A stretch of DNA of 64,000 nt from Arcuatula senhousia (lineage: Eukaryota > Mollusca > Bivalvia > Mytilida > Mytilidae). Below are positions 24,437 to 36,388 of the stretch, piece by piece. The position numbers were made by a program, and so were the translations under genes. The notes below the pieces were generated by a model. It searched no databases and was not told the DNA's origin. It saw only the letters and a list, made by a program, of their open reading frames with translations. Each line of letters opens with the position of its first letter. The stretch's first letter is position 1. The stretch is taken from positions 68,235,022 through 68,299,021 of the forward strand of contig OZ020306.1 of the NCBI GenBank assembly GCA_963971305.1, given 5' to 3'.

Positions 24437-25712
24437 CTAAAGAGTCAAATAAATGTGTGGAGACATTTGTACAGGAAGTCCGTTAAGGCTAGAAGTGTAG
24501 CTTTTGATCGAATATAACACTTTTAGTGCCTTTTTAGCTAAATCTTCAGCTGAGGATGAAAAATTTCCATTTTGAGATATAACATTTCCAAGGAATTTAT
24601 ATTCTTTTATATTATCCAAGACAGAGTTTCTATATTTGAAAGAAACATCAATTTTACTGGAAATACCTAAAAGCATAGTTTTAGTCTTATTACAATTTAC
24701 AGATAGCTGCCAGTTATTACAATATAATGAAAGTTTATTGAGACTTTTTTGAAGACCCTCTTTTGATTCGGAGAGGATAAGTAGGTCATCCGCACACATT
24801 AGACCACCAATATTAGTAGTCTGTAATGTAAGTGGATCACTATTTTTTTCGAGAAATAACTCTATATATATATTGAAAAGAGCAGGCTCAGAGAATCTCC
24901 TTGGCGTACACCTTTATCAATATGATAATATTCTGTACATCCATTTTCAGTTTTGAGAGAAGAGATTTAGTATTAGTGTACATACCTCTTATAATGTCAA
25001 TAGTTTTATAGCCTATACCTAGCTTGGCCATTTTATAAAACAGACCTTTACGCCACACAGAATCGAAAGCTTTGCGTAGATCTATAAAACAGGAATAGAT
25101 GGTTTTTTTCTTAAGATTTATATATTTATTGAGCACGAACAGACTGTCTGAAGTTCGAAAATTAGGTCTGAAACCAAACTGTACATTACAAAACTTATCA
25201 TGCATATGTTTCATGATTCTAGTATTAAGTAGAGCACTAAAAAGTTTAGCTATCCCATTAATAAGTGAAATTCCTCTATAATTGTTTGGGTCTGAAGTAT
25301 CCCCGCTTTTAAATATTGGAATGACAAATGAATTTAGCCATGATGTTGGATATATCCCAGTTGTCAAAACAAGATAAAAAACTTTTGTAATGGCTTTGGT
25401 CATTACAGGAGAACTATATTTCACCAATTCATTTAATATAAGATCAGGACCACATGATTTTCCTACTTTTAAAGCGCCTATGACTTGTTTAACTTCCTTA
25501 ACAGTAATTGGGTTATCTGTATTTTCATTAAAAGGAAAATTACTTTTGTTCAATAAGAAATTGTGAATATGATTTTCATGTTCTTCCTTACTTTGTTCCT
25601 TCCAATCACCTTGAGTCTGAAAATGTTTCATTAATTCATCGGGTTCAAAATTATCATCCTTACGTGTGGATTCAAAGTTTCTATGATTACCCTCTCTTAA
25701 AAGTTTCCACAT
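24437..25712 (-). pseudogene. Reverse transcriptase of non-LTR element 1, frameshifted
   Basis: The first frame (25,712-24,888) contains the fingers and palm: GDTSDPNNYRGISLINGIAK, FGFRPNFRTSDSLFVL and FIDLRKAFDSVWRKGL. A frameshift near 24,905 breaks the GVRQGDSLS motif. The second frame (24,799-24,437) starts with the catalytic box CADDLLILSES and the thumb. The catalytic aspartates are present, but the enzyme cannot be made from this copy. Confidence 0.85.
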
Positions 25713-25797
25713 TTCTAGGGGGTTCTGTGAGGATGTTTCTACTAACTTTTGAATAAAATTTGTTTTGAATTGATTTTTCTTTTTTTTTGCAGTTTTT

Positions 25798-26692
25798 GTC
25801 TCGCCTGCGAAGCAGAGCGGGACATAGGTGTTACTTTACCGGCGGCGTTAACTTTTTGGAAAAGTTTTATGAGCACCTCCATATCTCAAGAACTATAGGT
25901 CCTGGGTTGATGAAACTTGGTATGCATATGCCCCAGTAGTAGCTTAGCACAATTGCATCCCCATCTTTTGACCTTGACCTTGATTTTCTGGTTGAGTGAC
26001 TTTGACAATTTTCAATACATATAATAGCAATGGAAAAGTTTTGCGAGCACCTCCATATCTCAAGAACTATAGGTCCTGGGTTGATGAAACTTGGTATGCA
26101 TATGCCCCAGTAATAGCTTAGCACAGTTGCATCCCCATCTTTTGACCTTGACCTTGATTTTCCGGTTGAGTGACTTTGACAATTTTCAATACATATCATA
26201 GCAATGGAAAAGTTTTGCGAGCACCTCCATATCTCAAGAACTATAGGTCCTGGGTTGATGAAACTTGGTATGCATATGCCCCAGTAGTAGCTTAGCACAG
26301 TTGCATCCCCATCTTTTGACCTTGACCTTGATTTTACGGTTGAGTGACTGACAATTTTCAATACATATAATAGCAATGGAAAAGTTCTGCAAGCACCTCC
26401 ATATCTCAAGAACTATAGGTCCTAGGTTGATGAAACTTGGTATGCATATGCCCCAGTAGTAGCTTAGCACAGTTGCATCCCCATCTTTTGACCTTGACCT
26501 TGATTTTCTGGTTGAGTGACTTTGATTATTTTTATTGCATGTATTTGCAATGTTTAAGTTCTATAAACATCTTTTGATCTCAGAAACTGAAAATCCATGT
26601 AAATTCAAAATATAGTGGAAGTAAGAAAGAATAATTGTTTCTGATGGTGCCGGCAGGCGAGACATACTTTAGTGTTAACTCTTGTTTTTTAA
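25798..26692. mobile_element. Pearl-like element inserted in ORF2 of non-LTR element 1
   Basis: Inverted ends GTCTCGCCTGC (25,798-25,808) and GCAGGCGAGAC (26,653-26,663). The minus-strand start beyond the right end reads AACAAGAGTTAACAC, sharing AACAAGAG with the element at 11,146. Inside are four tandem cores of about 174 bp; GCACCTCCATATCTCAAG recurs at 25,873, 26,047, 26,221 and 26,393, and TTTTGACCTTGACCTTGA closes each. The retrotransposon coding sequence stops at Lys-Thr-Leu-Lys (26,675 side) and resumes at a Lys-rich segment after 25,795. The 180-codon frame across the cores is a by-product of repetition. Confidence 0.8.
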
Positions 26693-26887
26693 TGTTTTAC
26701 AAGTCAAGAAATATTCATGTCGAAGTTCTCTTTCGAATGGTCTATTTTTTAATTGTTTACCTAAGTAATTAATTATGGATTTTAAGTTTCTAATTTCATC
26801 ATCTGACCATGGTTTTTTATTCTTTTTTCTTTTTTTATAGATGACAGGTTTCTTAACTTTACAGACATTTTTTTGAAATGTTATCAT
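26675..26887 (-). pseudogene. ORF2 linker fragment of non-LTR element 1
   Basis: A 70-codon Lys/Arg-rich piece with KKNKKPWSDDEIRNLK and KNRPFERELRHEYFLTCKTL, typical of the endonuclease-RT linker in this retrotransposon group. It runs straight into the pearl-like insertion. Confidence 0.65.
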
Positions 26888-27031
26888 ATAAACTTTTCAA
26901 TTCTTCTGATGCAGAGTTGATACCCCCCTTTGTCATTGCTAAAATCTTTTTGTTCAAAATCTATAATCTGGTTGATCAATTGATTAGTTGATAAATACTT
27001 TTCAATCTGATATTTAGATTCAGGCACCCAT

Positions 27032-27913
27032 TTATATCTTACATGTTTTTTTAAGGTTGACATATACTTTACTTGGCTTAAAAGAACTATCTACTCGACA
27101 AGGTAGTACAAAATATATTTGAACATGGTCAGAGAGATCTTTTATATTTCTAGTACAAAAATATTGAACTGAGGACAGGAGGCCCTTACTGGTAATACCA
27201 TAATTTACAGTGCTACTACCTTGCTTGGTAAAGCATGTGAAATATCCCAATGAATCCCCAATAAAGCGCCCATTAAGTATCCTTAGTCTTGAGGACAAGC
27301 ACAAATTAAGAAGCGACTTGCCATGCGAATTAAGCGTATTATCTTGATTGGTTCTCCGTACATGTACATCTTCATCATAATAAGGAGGCAATAACTCTTT
27401 GAAGTGTGTAGTATCATTTGACTCATAACTAGCAAAGTCTGGATTAGTTCCAGTTCTAGCATTGAAATCACGTATTAAGGCTATTTCACCTTTTGAAGAA
27501 AATTTAACTATTTCTGTTTCTAAATTTAAGAAGTCATCATTTGAATGCACTGAATTTTCAGGTGGTATGTAGACTGCACATACGTATAGATCTTCCTTGA
27601 AACCGAAAAAGGCTTTATCTAGTTTAAGCCATAATCTATTAGGAGAGTCTGACTCTTTTGACAAATTTTTTATACCCTTAAAAATGTATTTTTTTATATA
27701 TATTATAATACCACCGCTATGGCGTCTACCTTTTTTATGTTTTTTTCTGCATTTTGTTATAGCTGTGAATCCTTCAATTTTAGTAGTTGCATTTTCACAT
27801 TTCCATGTTTCTAGAACTATGTTTATATCTGAATTAATATTTTGAACAAAGTCTTCGTCTTTGTGCTTATCCCCAAGACCATAGATAAATTGTTCAATTG
27901 AGGCATTTATCAT
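27032..27913 (-). pseudogene. APE-type endonuclease of non-LTR element 1
   Basis: An apurinic/apyrimidinic-type endonuclease that would nick target DNA for target-primed reverse transcription. Visible motifs: IVLETWK (catalytic Glu), SGGIIIYIKK, a DFNART segment (preceded by Arg where Gly is usual), and LSDHVQIYFVL near the end (catalytic His). The usual N-terminal Asn motif precedes the first Met or is degraded. The 293-codon frame is intact in itself but disconnected from the RT. Confidence 0.8.
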
Positions 27914-29129
27914 AGATTTTTTTTTCAGAGCTGGTGAAATATCAAATTACTAATGAATATTAAATGTATATATCATGTACATGTAATATATATATTTTTA
28001 TTATTATTTTGAAGGGAAAATTTAAATACGTTGTTGTTTAATTTTTTTTAATGAATATTAAAATTGAAAAGGCAAAATTGAGAGAAAAAAAATCCATGTT
28101 AATCATACCGGACATACATGTTTACAATATTTTAGTACTAAACAATAGACAACAATGTAATGAATATGGCTATAAGTATGTATACAAGATTTAAGATGGA
28201 ATTAGAATAGAATGCACATGTAGGTGAACAAACAGACAGAAGAAATATACAAATAATATTCAAAATTGATATATATGGTAATAGCATACATGTACTTATG
28301 ATTCCACGTTCTACATAAGAATAGTTAAACTCTAATAGTGACAAGCCATTCCAGGCTACTTATAATTTTATAAAAGTTACATTAATTTTAATACTTTAGA
28401 ACTGTTAATGTAAAAACTTTACAAAGGAAATTATTATCAGGCTGTTTGACATGTTTAAGTAGATGTATGCCACTTCCATATCCTATTTTCATAAGTATAT
28501 ATTTTTTACCCACATGAATAAAAAACAAAAACAAAAACGAACTACATGTACAATGTACAAAATGTGACTTGTGTATTTTAAACATTACTATTCACAATAT
28601 TTGAGAAAAGATGATATATTGTTTTAAGTATTTAGCATGACATATTGAGAAAAAGATCAAAGTAGTGGCGTTATTTTTTGTTTAATGATCTTATATTTCT
28701 TTAACTATTCAAATCTTTAATCTGCACCTTTGTAGGAGAAAAAGAAGACAAAATGATAATTGAACATTAGTTTTTACTTGTCATAAAAATATGAATTATT
28801 ATGGAAATCTTATCAAGAATTTTGTTAGATTTTTAAATTAATGTTTAAAATAAAATTTGAGTTATAAAAATCAATTTTTCCTTTTTCATGTTTTTTTTTG
28901 CATAAGTTTTACATGTATTTTAGTTCTTGAGTTAAACATTTATTTTAAAAAAAAGTTAACTAGAGTAATCATAGAAGGTTTTTCCTTATCACCAACTACG
29001 AAAGATCATATAAACATGATACAGGCATGTAAACATAATAATGATGCAAAAAACTATAATACATCTGATTTTTGCTAATCTAGTAAAAGAAAAGGCACAT
29101 ATCATTAGAACAGGAACAATTCTAAGTGT
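27914..29129 (-). other. AT-rich gap between ORF1 and ORF2 of non-LTR element 1
   Basis: Very AT-rich and with no supportable frame on either strand. The length is large for an inter-ORF spacer, so it may be a decayed coding segment or a separate insertion with unrecognised ends. Confidence 0.4.
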
Positions 29130-30245
29130 TTAGTTTCCTAGTTTCATTATAAGCTTTTGCATGAGAGACATTGCATCTGGATTTTCATACTGACTACGGA
29201 AATAATATCTCTGATCAAAATTACGTGTTCTGTGATCAAAGTGATCCTCTCTTAGATTTTGATGGTACGAATATCTGTTTTTTCTATAGGGATCATCATA
29301 CATTGGTTTACGGTTCGGTGTTTGATATGAACTTTGATAACCTTGGTCATGACTCACATTACTTGTGTACTGAGCACTAGAAGCTGCTTTTTTTCTTTGA
29401 AATTGTAATCCATTTTGACGAATATTTTGCCTTCCTTGTATGAGGCTATCTCTCTGTCTAGCATCAAAATTTTGTCCATTATTGAAGCGAGGCCCAGGCA
29501 TATAAGGTTCTCTTTGTGTGTGTTGTGGTCCATTTCTCCAAGCATTCATATATCTATTCTGATGATACATACGATTCTGATTTTCTTCGTGATACTCTAC
29601 TCCTAAGATAGGATTTAACTTGTCTTTAATGTTTCGAACAAATATTCCAACTCCTCCCTCCTTTGTAAGATGTATTCCGTCCTCAAAATCTACCTGGGTG
29701 AAGTTACTATGCTCAATGATTTCGAAACCTGTATCTTCAGCTATGATATGAATAGTTTCATTGTATTTTGCACGTTTGGTTTCAAATTTTTGGCGATCAA
29801 CCTTACATCTGTAGTAACGAGGCAGAACTTCTCCAACAAACACTTTACAACCAGGTACAGAATAGTGACACTGATTTACTAAGTCTTTCAGATCCTCAAT
29901 GATACCACTCACTTCATCAACATTCTCAAGATCATTTGATGCTACTTGTAGTATAACATTAGCAGCAGACACTTTCCCAGATCTGATAAAATATTTCGCT
30001 CCTCGAATGGTTTTATCGTTTAGAGTTTTTATCCGTACAGATTTTTTCCGATATATTCTCCGAGGGTCTAGATCTCGTACAATTGATGTGCCTATGATCC
30101 AACAATCATACTGAAATTTGTGGTTTTGATATTCATCGATTGATTCCTGACTATCTACATGGAAGAAGCAAAGGTGTACCAAAGGGGTAATCAGTATCAT
30201 AAAACCGTAAAGACAAAGACAAAACCGACAGACAAAATGGGTCAT
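29130..30245 (-). pseudogene. ORF1 with SGNH-hydrolase-like domain, element 1
   Basis: After about 50 residues of repeat-derived sequence the frame enters an SGNH-like fold: block I as CWIIGTSIVRDLD (Thr replaces the usual Asp of GDS), block III as LQVASNDLENVDEV, and block V as DGIHLTKEGG with the Asp-x-x-His pair. An Asn/Gln/Arg-rich C-terminus (HQNRY, YQSSYQ, RNRYSYHQN) follows, which may bind nucleic acid. Upstream (30,745-30,270) another frame encodes a Lys/Glu coiled coil (VENLVGVLVKDIKKISTEIK) and an acidic EESDDESSS patch. The two parts are separated by an inserted repeat at about 30,160-30,240. CR1/L2 ORF1 proteins combine coiled coil and esterase domains. Confidence 0.7.
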
Positions 30246-30956
30246 ATTTTTGGCGTCTGCTTCTTTGGCTTGTTGGTGTATTTCAACTTTCGGTTCAGAA
30301 TTAGCAAGCTTATCAAGACGAACCTGAATTGGTATTTCTTCCTTTTCATTGTTAGTTTTCTTCTTTTCGGTAAGATTTACACTGGAACTCTCATCATCAG
30401 ATTCTTCTGATTCATAGTCGGCTTTGACGATATTAACAACCTCTGTTTTGATTTTTGTAATTTCACCTTTTATCTCTGTACTTATTTTTTTAATGTCTTT
30501 AACAAGTACTCCGACAAGATTTTCAACCTGTTCCTGTTGATTGTCTACGTTTATTTTTGCTATTTCTGCTTTAATTTCTGTACTTACAGTTTTTAAGTCT
30601 TGTTTAATTTCATTGAGGTTATCAGAATCACATGACTCTGTATTGTCTTTCTGGTTTATCTGCTGGCTAATAGAATCTGTAAGTTTCTGTAAAATAGACT
30701 CAGATTTATCTATTAATGGCGGTATATTTTCATCTTTTTGTGACTCTTTAATTTAATGAACTGTTGTCAAGTTTTGCCATTTTGATATATAACCTTTTTT
30801 ACATCGAAGAATTAAATAACAAAATGTGGATGCCTTCAATTTACACGCCGTACAAAAACATTTTACCAGTAAGCAAAACTTTATGAATGCTTAATCCACA
30901 CTTGATCATACTGTATTCAAAATCAGCTCTGAATGAGGATGGTCAAAATCTTTCTT

Positions 30957-31380
30957 TTATGAAAGGATACGGAGTACATGAACATGAGACCAAAACACAT
31001 ATGTTAACTCCGACTGCAATGAATTTGTTTTGAGCTGTATGGCCATTTCGGAAAATTATTCCTCATCAGCAGCACTGGAACCTAAACAAAGGAAAACCAC
31101 AATTCAAATGATGTTTAAAAAGCATAAAACCAAATGAAATCCAAATATATATAGCTAAGGGCAAAACAACGATGGAGGGAGTTAAACCTTAGGAATTTTA
31201 GAATTTACATAAATTAAGTTAGTGATTAAAAACAAAGTGTACACATGAGAAGTAATCTCATGACCAAGTACACCATATCCAAAAAATAAAAAGCATACAT
31301 CTTAAACTAGGGGAATTGATCTATTAACTCCACACGGAATTAATGACAAACTCCTGTAATAAATAATTTATGAAAGGATA
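30957..31380 (+). repeat. About 430-bp dispersed repeat, copy 1
   Basis: Starts TTATGAAAGGATACGGAGT, with AGCTGTATGGCCATTTCGGA, CTCATCAGCAGC, GGTGTACACATGAGAAGTAA-like and ACGGAATTAATGACAAACTC blocks. Copy 2 lies at 52,190-52,600. The first 85 bp or so recur directly after it at 31,370-31,455. Confidence 0.7.
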
Positions 31381-31459
31381 TGGAGTGAATGAACGTGAGA
31401 CCACAACACATATGTTAACTCCAACTGCAATTAATTTTTATGAGCTGTAAAGTTGACAA

Positions 31460-33300
31460 GTTATTAATTAAAATCAGTCTGATTACTTAGATGTATCAAT
31501 TTTTCCTAACTGTCTCTAACATTCAGGTTTATAGTGGAACCCGGGTGGCCAATAGGCACGCAACAGAGCCTAGCTTGTCTTAAAATCCAACTTTTAGCAT
31601 CTTGAGTTTCTGATCCCTATGTAGACCACCAAGTAGAGCACTACATAGGCTATTTTTTTTTTCGTTCCTACCAGTTGCAACCTTTCCACTTATAGGTTTT
31701 GCTGTGGTCGTCTAAATTTTTTCTCTCCTTTGTTTTGCAACTCACCCCAATAATTCTTATCGTCATTTCATGTTCAGTTTATCACCCTTTTATAACCTAT
31801 ACTCATGGGAAAAAGAAACTGTGCATGCCTATGGGAAATTCAATGTACTCAAATTTCTTTTAACCAGAAAATCGTAAATAATACGGCCATCGACCTGTAA
31901 TTTTCACTGAATGTCAAGTGGATGATGCAGATCATTTTTGGGTGAAAATCTGAAAATTTTTAATTGCAATTTCTGAGATTGAAAAAAAACCGCTTTTTTA
32001 TCCCCAAAAATGAAAAATCAACATTTCGCCCAAAATTTAAGCTGTTAACTTTTAATCACGTAAAAGTGAAACGTTTTTAGCGAAAATCAGTTGAGAAAAC
32101 TTAATTTCAAAAATGTGTGTTCTTTTTAAAGTGTGATTTGTGAATTCCAGAGTGACACTACCTGATTTCAAACTGCAAACAAAACATCTTTTAGGGGCCT
32201 AAAATGAAAAACTTTGGCCAAGATCTTTAGGAAAATGATTTTGCAATACTGCTTTGATAAATTGTCTCAAATACTAAATAATATGTGGAATTTGTGATTT
32301 TTTAAAGTGATGCACAGTTTCTTTTAACAATTAGTATATATAGTGTTACAATGGCGTAAAACACCAACTCACTCACACTCACTCTACCATGCAGAGACAG
32401 TAGATAACAGTAGGGAACAATTGATATATCTGAGCCAGAGGCATTCGTGAAACGGTCAAAATAATGTAGGTAACAGCATGTACCTGCTAGGAACACATAT
32501 CTCTCGCTTTACCCATAAACTGGCTTTCCCCTATTTTCTAGTTCTTGTTTGTACTTTTTGTATTTTTAATGCTTACATTTTATATTCTAGTATACAAGTT
32601 ATATACCATTATTTAATTAGGTTTGTTATATTAGAATTGTTACTTTCAATATATTAGAATTGTATTACAAATATGATTGAAATCATTCAATGTCATTTCA
32701 TTTGATAACAGACTGAGCTCAGATAAAAAAAAAAGCAATTGACTTTATGTTCTATTATGCCTATAGACCAGCGACCTTTATGTGTGAAGTTGGTTAAGTG
32801 TACTAAAAAATCAGTATTTCCGGAATAATTATAAAGTAAGCAATCATTTGATTTTTTGGTTGGGCGCGTAAGGCTATGGGTGTTTTTTTTTATCCTGCCT
32901 TTTTATTTTTGGAAGAATCGGAGCCTAGATTTTTCTGCTCGCTTAGGTGACCGTAATTGTTAACCTTGAACAACGTTCCTTAAATTTTACAGACAAAAAC
33001 ACCAACCTGCTTTTTTTTATAGTATATGCAGTGTCCTGTCTTCTAATTTCATGATAATTGGTATTATGTCTTTTATTTCCAATTTGACTTTAGCCCCTCC
33101 CTTGAAAACAAATGTTTGCAATCGATCCCTCAACATTTCCTTTTTTGAAACTTGCTGGTGACAAAATAGTCAGAGCCGTTTGTTTAGTGGTTAATATTTC
33201 CGTCAAGCCTCACCAAAGTCCGTGGTTTGATTAGGGTCAATTTTTCATGGAATAATTTTCCGACTTTTTATTGACACCATTTTATGTGTGAGGATGGTTT
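31460..33300. other. Intergenic, no gene seen
   Basis: No exon or RNA gene supported. Short fragments resemble other repeats in the window, such as CGTCATTTCATGTTCAGTTT at 31,761, part of the tail shared with 43,850-43,946. Confidence 0.45.
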
Positions 33301-33820
33301 TAAAACTAGGTTAGTCCCTCGAAAGGGACGAAAAGTAATTGTTCTGTGTATTGGAAGTGCAATCAGATGCCCCTTTGTAGAGTCCGATAAGAGTAGGTCC
33401 CACTAGGACCGCCATCGGGGCACACTGTAAATAGGAGAATAATAGCGAGCATAGCTCGATAGCGGAGAGCTCTACGGTATTTGTTTCCGCGAGAAATTTG
33501 CTAATGCTGATTTAGATTTTTTATGGTCCGGAAAGGGTTATTATTTTTACAGGTCCGGAGTAAATGTTAAAATAATTTATAAGAAAAGAAATAATGCTTA
33601 AAAAAATAATAAATTGCGCTTTTTACAAGAAAATAATAATCTTAAAATAATAAATACACATAAGCTAGCTGCTCGTTTCGTCTTGGTTATATGCACGTAC
33701 GAAACAAACGTGTCTCGAAGCTTAATCGCCCCATACCATCTCGCCCAAAATACATTATATAAACAAAACGTAGTCCCTTTTAGCTATGCTCGCATTTAGG
33801 CAATGCCTACTCCATATTAG

Positions 33821-33981
33821 GTTCTTACACGAGTCTTTATTGAAGATCAGGGATTTCTTCCACGAGTGTAAGAAATTCCGTCTTTTCACGAGTGGAGCGC
33901 AGCGGAACGAGTGAAAAGACGCAGAATTTCTTACACAAGTGGAAGAAATCCCGATCTTTCATAAATGACGAGTGTAAGAAC
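33821..33981. repeat. Foldback element (161 bp)
   Basis: Arms of about 75 bp: GTTCTTACACGAGTC on the left pairs with GACGAGTGTAAGAAC on the right, and GGGATTTCTTCCACGAGTGT pairs with ACACAAGTGGAAGAAATCCC. The loop is GAGTGGAGCGCAGCGGAACGA. The arms match with a few mismatches and one small indel. Confidence 0.85.
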
Positions 33982-34949
33982 ATATTTCTTCCGTTTTTAG
34001 CAAGTAATTGACGCCAAAACGATTGGCCTTTTTTTACCCATGACAGAAAAAGTCACATGATCCTGTCTGTCATGGGCTGTCTGTCATAGAAAATAAACAA
34101 AAACGGAAGAAGGGATTCACCTACACATGTACATTTAACTTGTTTTTTCCAATTGCTATTCGGACGAATAAATAGGTTTAAATGAAGAAGCAAGAGGATA
34201 CCACAAGTCTCCTAGAAATGACCTATATCCATTACCTGAACCAGTTTTGAGACGAGTATAAAAGCCCTGTACTTTAATGTTTGCTTTGAATTAAAACGAT
34301 GATGAAAATGAATGAAATAATAGTTTTAAAATAACAAATCACATTGAACAAATCTGAAAGCAATTAGTAGTTTTTAGGTAGATAAATCAATTTGTCTGTT
34401 TAGTAAATATTTAAAAGTTATACTATTGGTCATTGTTTGATACGGAGATCGGGATATGAGCTTGCGTTTATGATAAAGGTTTAAGATAAACTATGTAGTC
34501 CAATGGTTTTTGGGTTTTCTGTTAACATAAAACAAACATGGTCACGCTTTGGATAAATTTATCTGGTACGGAAAAAACAAACATTATCGAGCCCGTAGAA
34601 AATGATAAATTTGATATATCAAACCGTCAGACCAACCATTTTAGACTTTAAACATGTAAAGAATTAAAGAAACAAAAACAACAGCAACAACAACAACAAA
34701 GAAAAAAAAAGAAAAAAACAACGAAAACCCTCAAACAAAAGTGTTTACTGTAAGACTTATTAAAGACACTCGAGCAAAAATAAAAATGAATAGAAAACGG
34801 AATATGAAGATCAAAGTTTATAATCAAACTCTAAAGGTATGGCGAAAAGGTTGCCAAATTTATAATCATAACTAATGATTGAAAATGCGATAGTTAGTAA
34901 GGCTTGGAGAAGTTTTTTTTTAATTCAAATACTTGAGAAATGACCAAAT

Positions 34950-35510
34950 TTTTAGAAGCAAAAGTGTACAAAAGGGGTTATCATACACCAATTTACCGAA
35001 AAGATAAGACAAAATCGGTAGACAAAAAATCATTACAAAGAAACAAACCACACAACAACAACAACAAAACCCACCAAACAACTAAACCGCATTGAGCAAC
35101 GTGAACTCAAGTAGAAACAAGAGTGAACGGCTCAAGTGCTCCGGAAGACTGCTATAGCACACCCGTCACGTCACCAAAGATCGATTTGGGGTTGTTCAAA
35201 TCCGGATAGGATGACATTACCAATGTGCTCAACTGAGAGATAGAAATCCTGTATTTGTCTATACGTACTCCACACGCGATCTGGAATAACGAATGATACG
35301 TAAACTCCATATATGCTGGAGAGGACGGAAAGTTGAAGTCATCAGGTTTGTCATAGAGCTGACAGGGGCTTGAATTCTGGTCATTTATATATCAAAAAAA
35401 AAATTCCCTACTTTACAATACCCACGTGGGTAATAGAGTAGTGGTCGATTTGTTTTAGTCGATATAAATGACCAGAATCCAAGCCCCTGTGATAGAGCTT
35501 TGTACAAAGA
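34950..35510 (-). pseudogene. Penelope-like 3' remnant (C-terminal code and tail)
   Basis: On the minus strand, degraded matches to the C-terminal segment seen at 39,350-39,669 (a LYDKPDDFNFP-like stretch) precede the non-coding tail (AGTTCACTCTTG and ACCGATTTTGTC-like blocks). The remnant is split by a MITE at 35,362-35,490. Confidence 0.5.
35362..35490. mobile_element. MITE with 29-bp TIRs and 8-bp target duplication
   Basis: ACAGGGGCTTGAATTCTGG... at the left and its reverse complement ending CCAAGCCCCTGT at the right, one mismatch in 29. ATAGAGCT is found at 35,353-35,360 and 35,492-35,499, consistent with an 8-bp target duplication. An 8-bp duplication and a CAGGGG start point to a hAT-type origin. 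It is far too short to encode a transposase. Confidence 0.85.
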
Positions 35511-36119
35511 CTTTCTAGTGTTTCAATCCAAATTGTTGAATTTTTATACGTCTCCAACGCAAAAAGTCAGAACTTTCGAAGGGCCAAGGCAATCTTAGAT
35601 ATATTTGAATAGCATCATGAGCATGTCGTGTGCTTCTTTAAAACCAAAAGAATCTAATAAAGTTAAAACGAAAAAAATATATATATTTTGAGCCTACGTT
35701 TTATTTGGAATAACTCTTTCGGAGCACATGTGTTCACTCTCGTTTTGAGTTAACGTTTCTGGTTTCAGGCGGTACGGGAGTAATCACTGTAATGTATACA
35801 TGTATGTCAACCGATTTTGTCTTGTCCCTTTTAAGCTTACGACATTTTATTGCCTCGTTGGTATACTTTGCTTCTAGCTTGAGGAATAATTTTGTGCATT
35901 TGTTAAAACCTATATGCACTCGTGGTCTCTTTTTTATTACCTATCCTATGACTCAGTGGCTGTTGCTATCAAGTAAAAAATCTATTCGGCTTGTATACTT
36001 TGAACATTGAAAATCCTTCATGAAAAAAATGTTATGTAAAACTGTATTAATATTAAATAACGGTTCTTTTGTCTCTGTACTGCAGTATGTTAATTTGAGG
36101 TTTTTTTTTCTAAATGTTA

Positions 36120-36388
36120 TACTCAGTTTTAATTGAGAACTTATTGATTTTTTTTCGCATAAAACTTGAGTATAAATGCTAAATATCGAATTCTATTGTT
36201 TGATTTAGAATTAAGATAATCATTGATTTTAAATATCAGAAAATTAGGCGCGTAATTACATTTTAAACGATGCATTGAAAATTTATATTGACATCTTACA
36301 TGTCCTTATATAAATTTGAGACATATTAACGATCAAATCATATTGAACTCTGAAAAGAATCCTGGCATAAGTGTAAGGTTAACTGGAA
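36120..36388 (+). promoter_or_regulatory. Conserved 5' flank of PAN/apple gene A
   Basis: This flank is collinear with 50,085-50,335 (CTCTATTGTTT..TTAGAATTAAGAT, AAATTAG..GCGTAAT, TTTATATTGACA, ATTTGAGACATATTAAC, GTTAACTGGAAATGT), right up to the start codon. Retention of such a block upstream of the gene suggests promoter or 5'-UTR function, though an unrecognised repeat is possible. No TATA box can be placed with confidence. Confidence 0.45.

Larger units (their letters stand above)
23401..30749 (-). mobile_element. Non-LTR retrotransposon with SGNH-type ORF1 (decayed)
   Basis: Read on the minus strand: ORF1 with coiled coil and SGNH-like domain (30,745-29,130), a 1.2-kb AT-rich gap, an APE-type endonuclease (27,913-27,032), reverse transcriptase (25,712-24,437) and a C-terminal region (24,177-23,698). 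AATTTAAT flanks both sides (23,393-23,400 and 30,750-30,757), consistent with a target-site duplication. The uninterrupted relative at 23,153 reads GAATTTAACGAACTG. The coiled coil runs right up to the junction, so the 5' end is probably truncated. ORF2 is broken by frameshifts and by a pearl-like insertion. The ORF1 esterase plus APE/RT layout resembles the CR1/L2 group. Confidence 0.8.

Noticed and set aside
25867..26470. 180- and 78-codon frames with a repeated CHxYYWGICIPSFINPGP-like sequence
   Set aside because: They follow the 174-bp cores of a pearl-like element; the repetition comes from the DNA and not from a protein family.
29171..30114. Several plus-strand frames of 60-70 codons
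   Set aside because: Shadows of the ORF1 SGNH-like frame on the minus strand.
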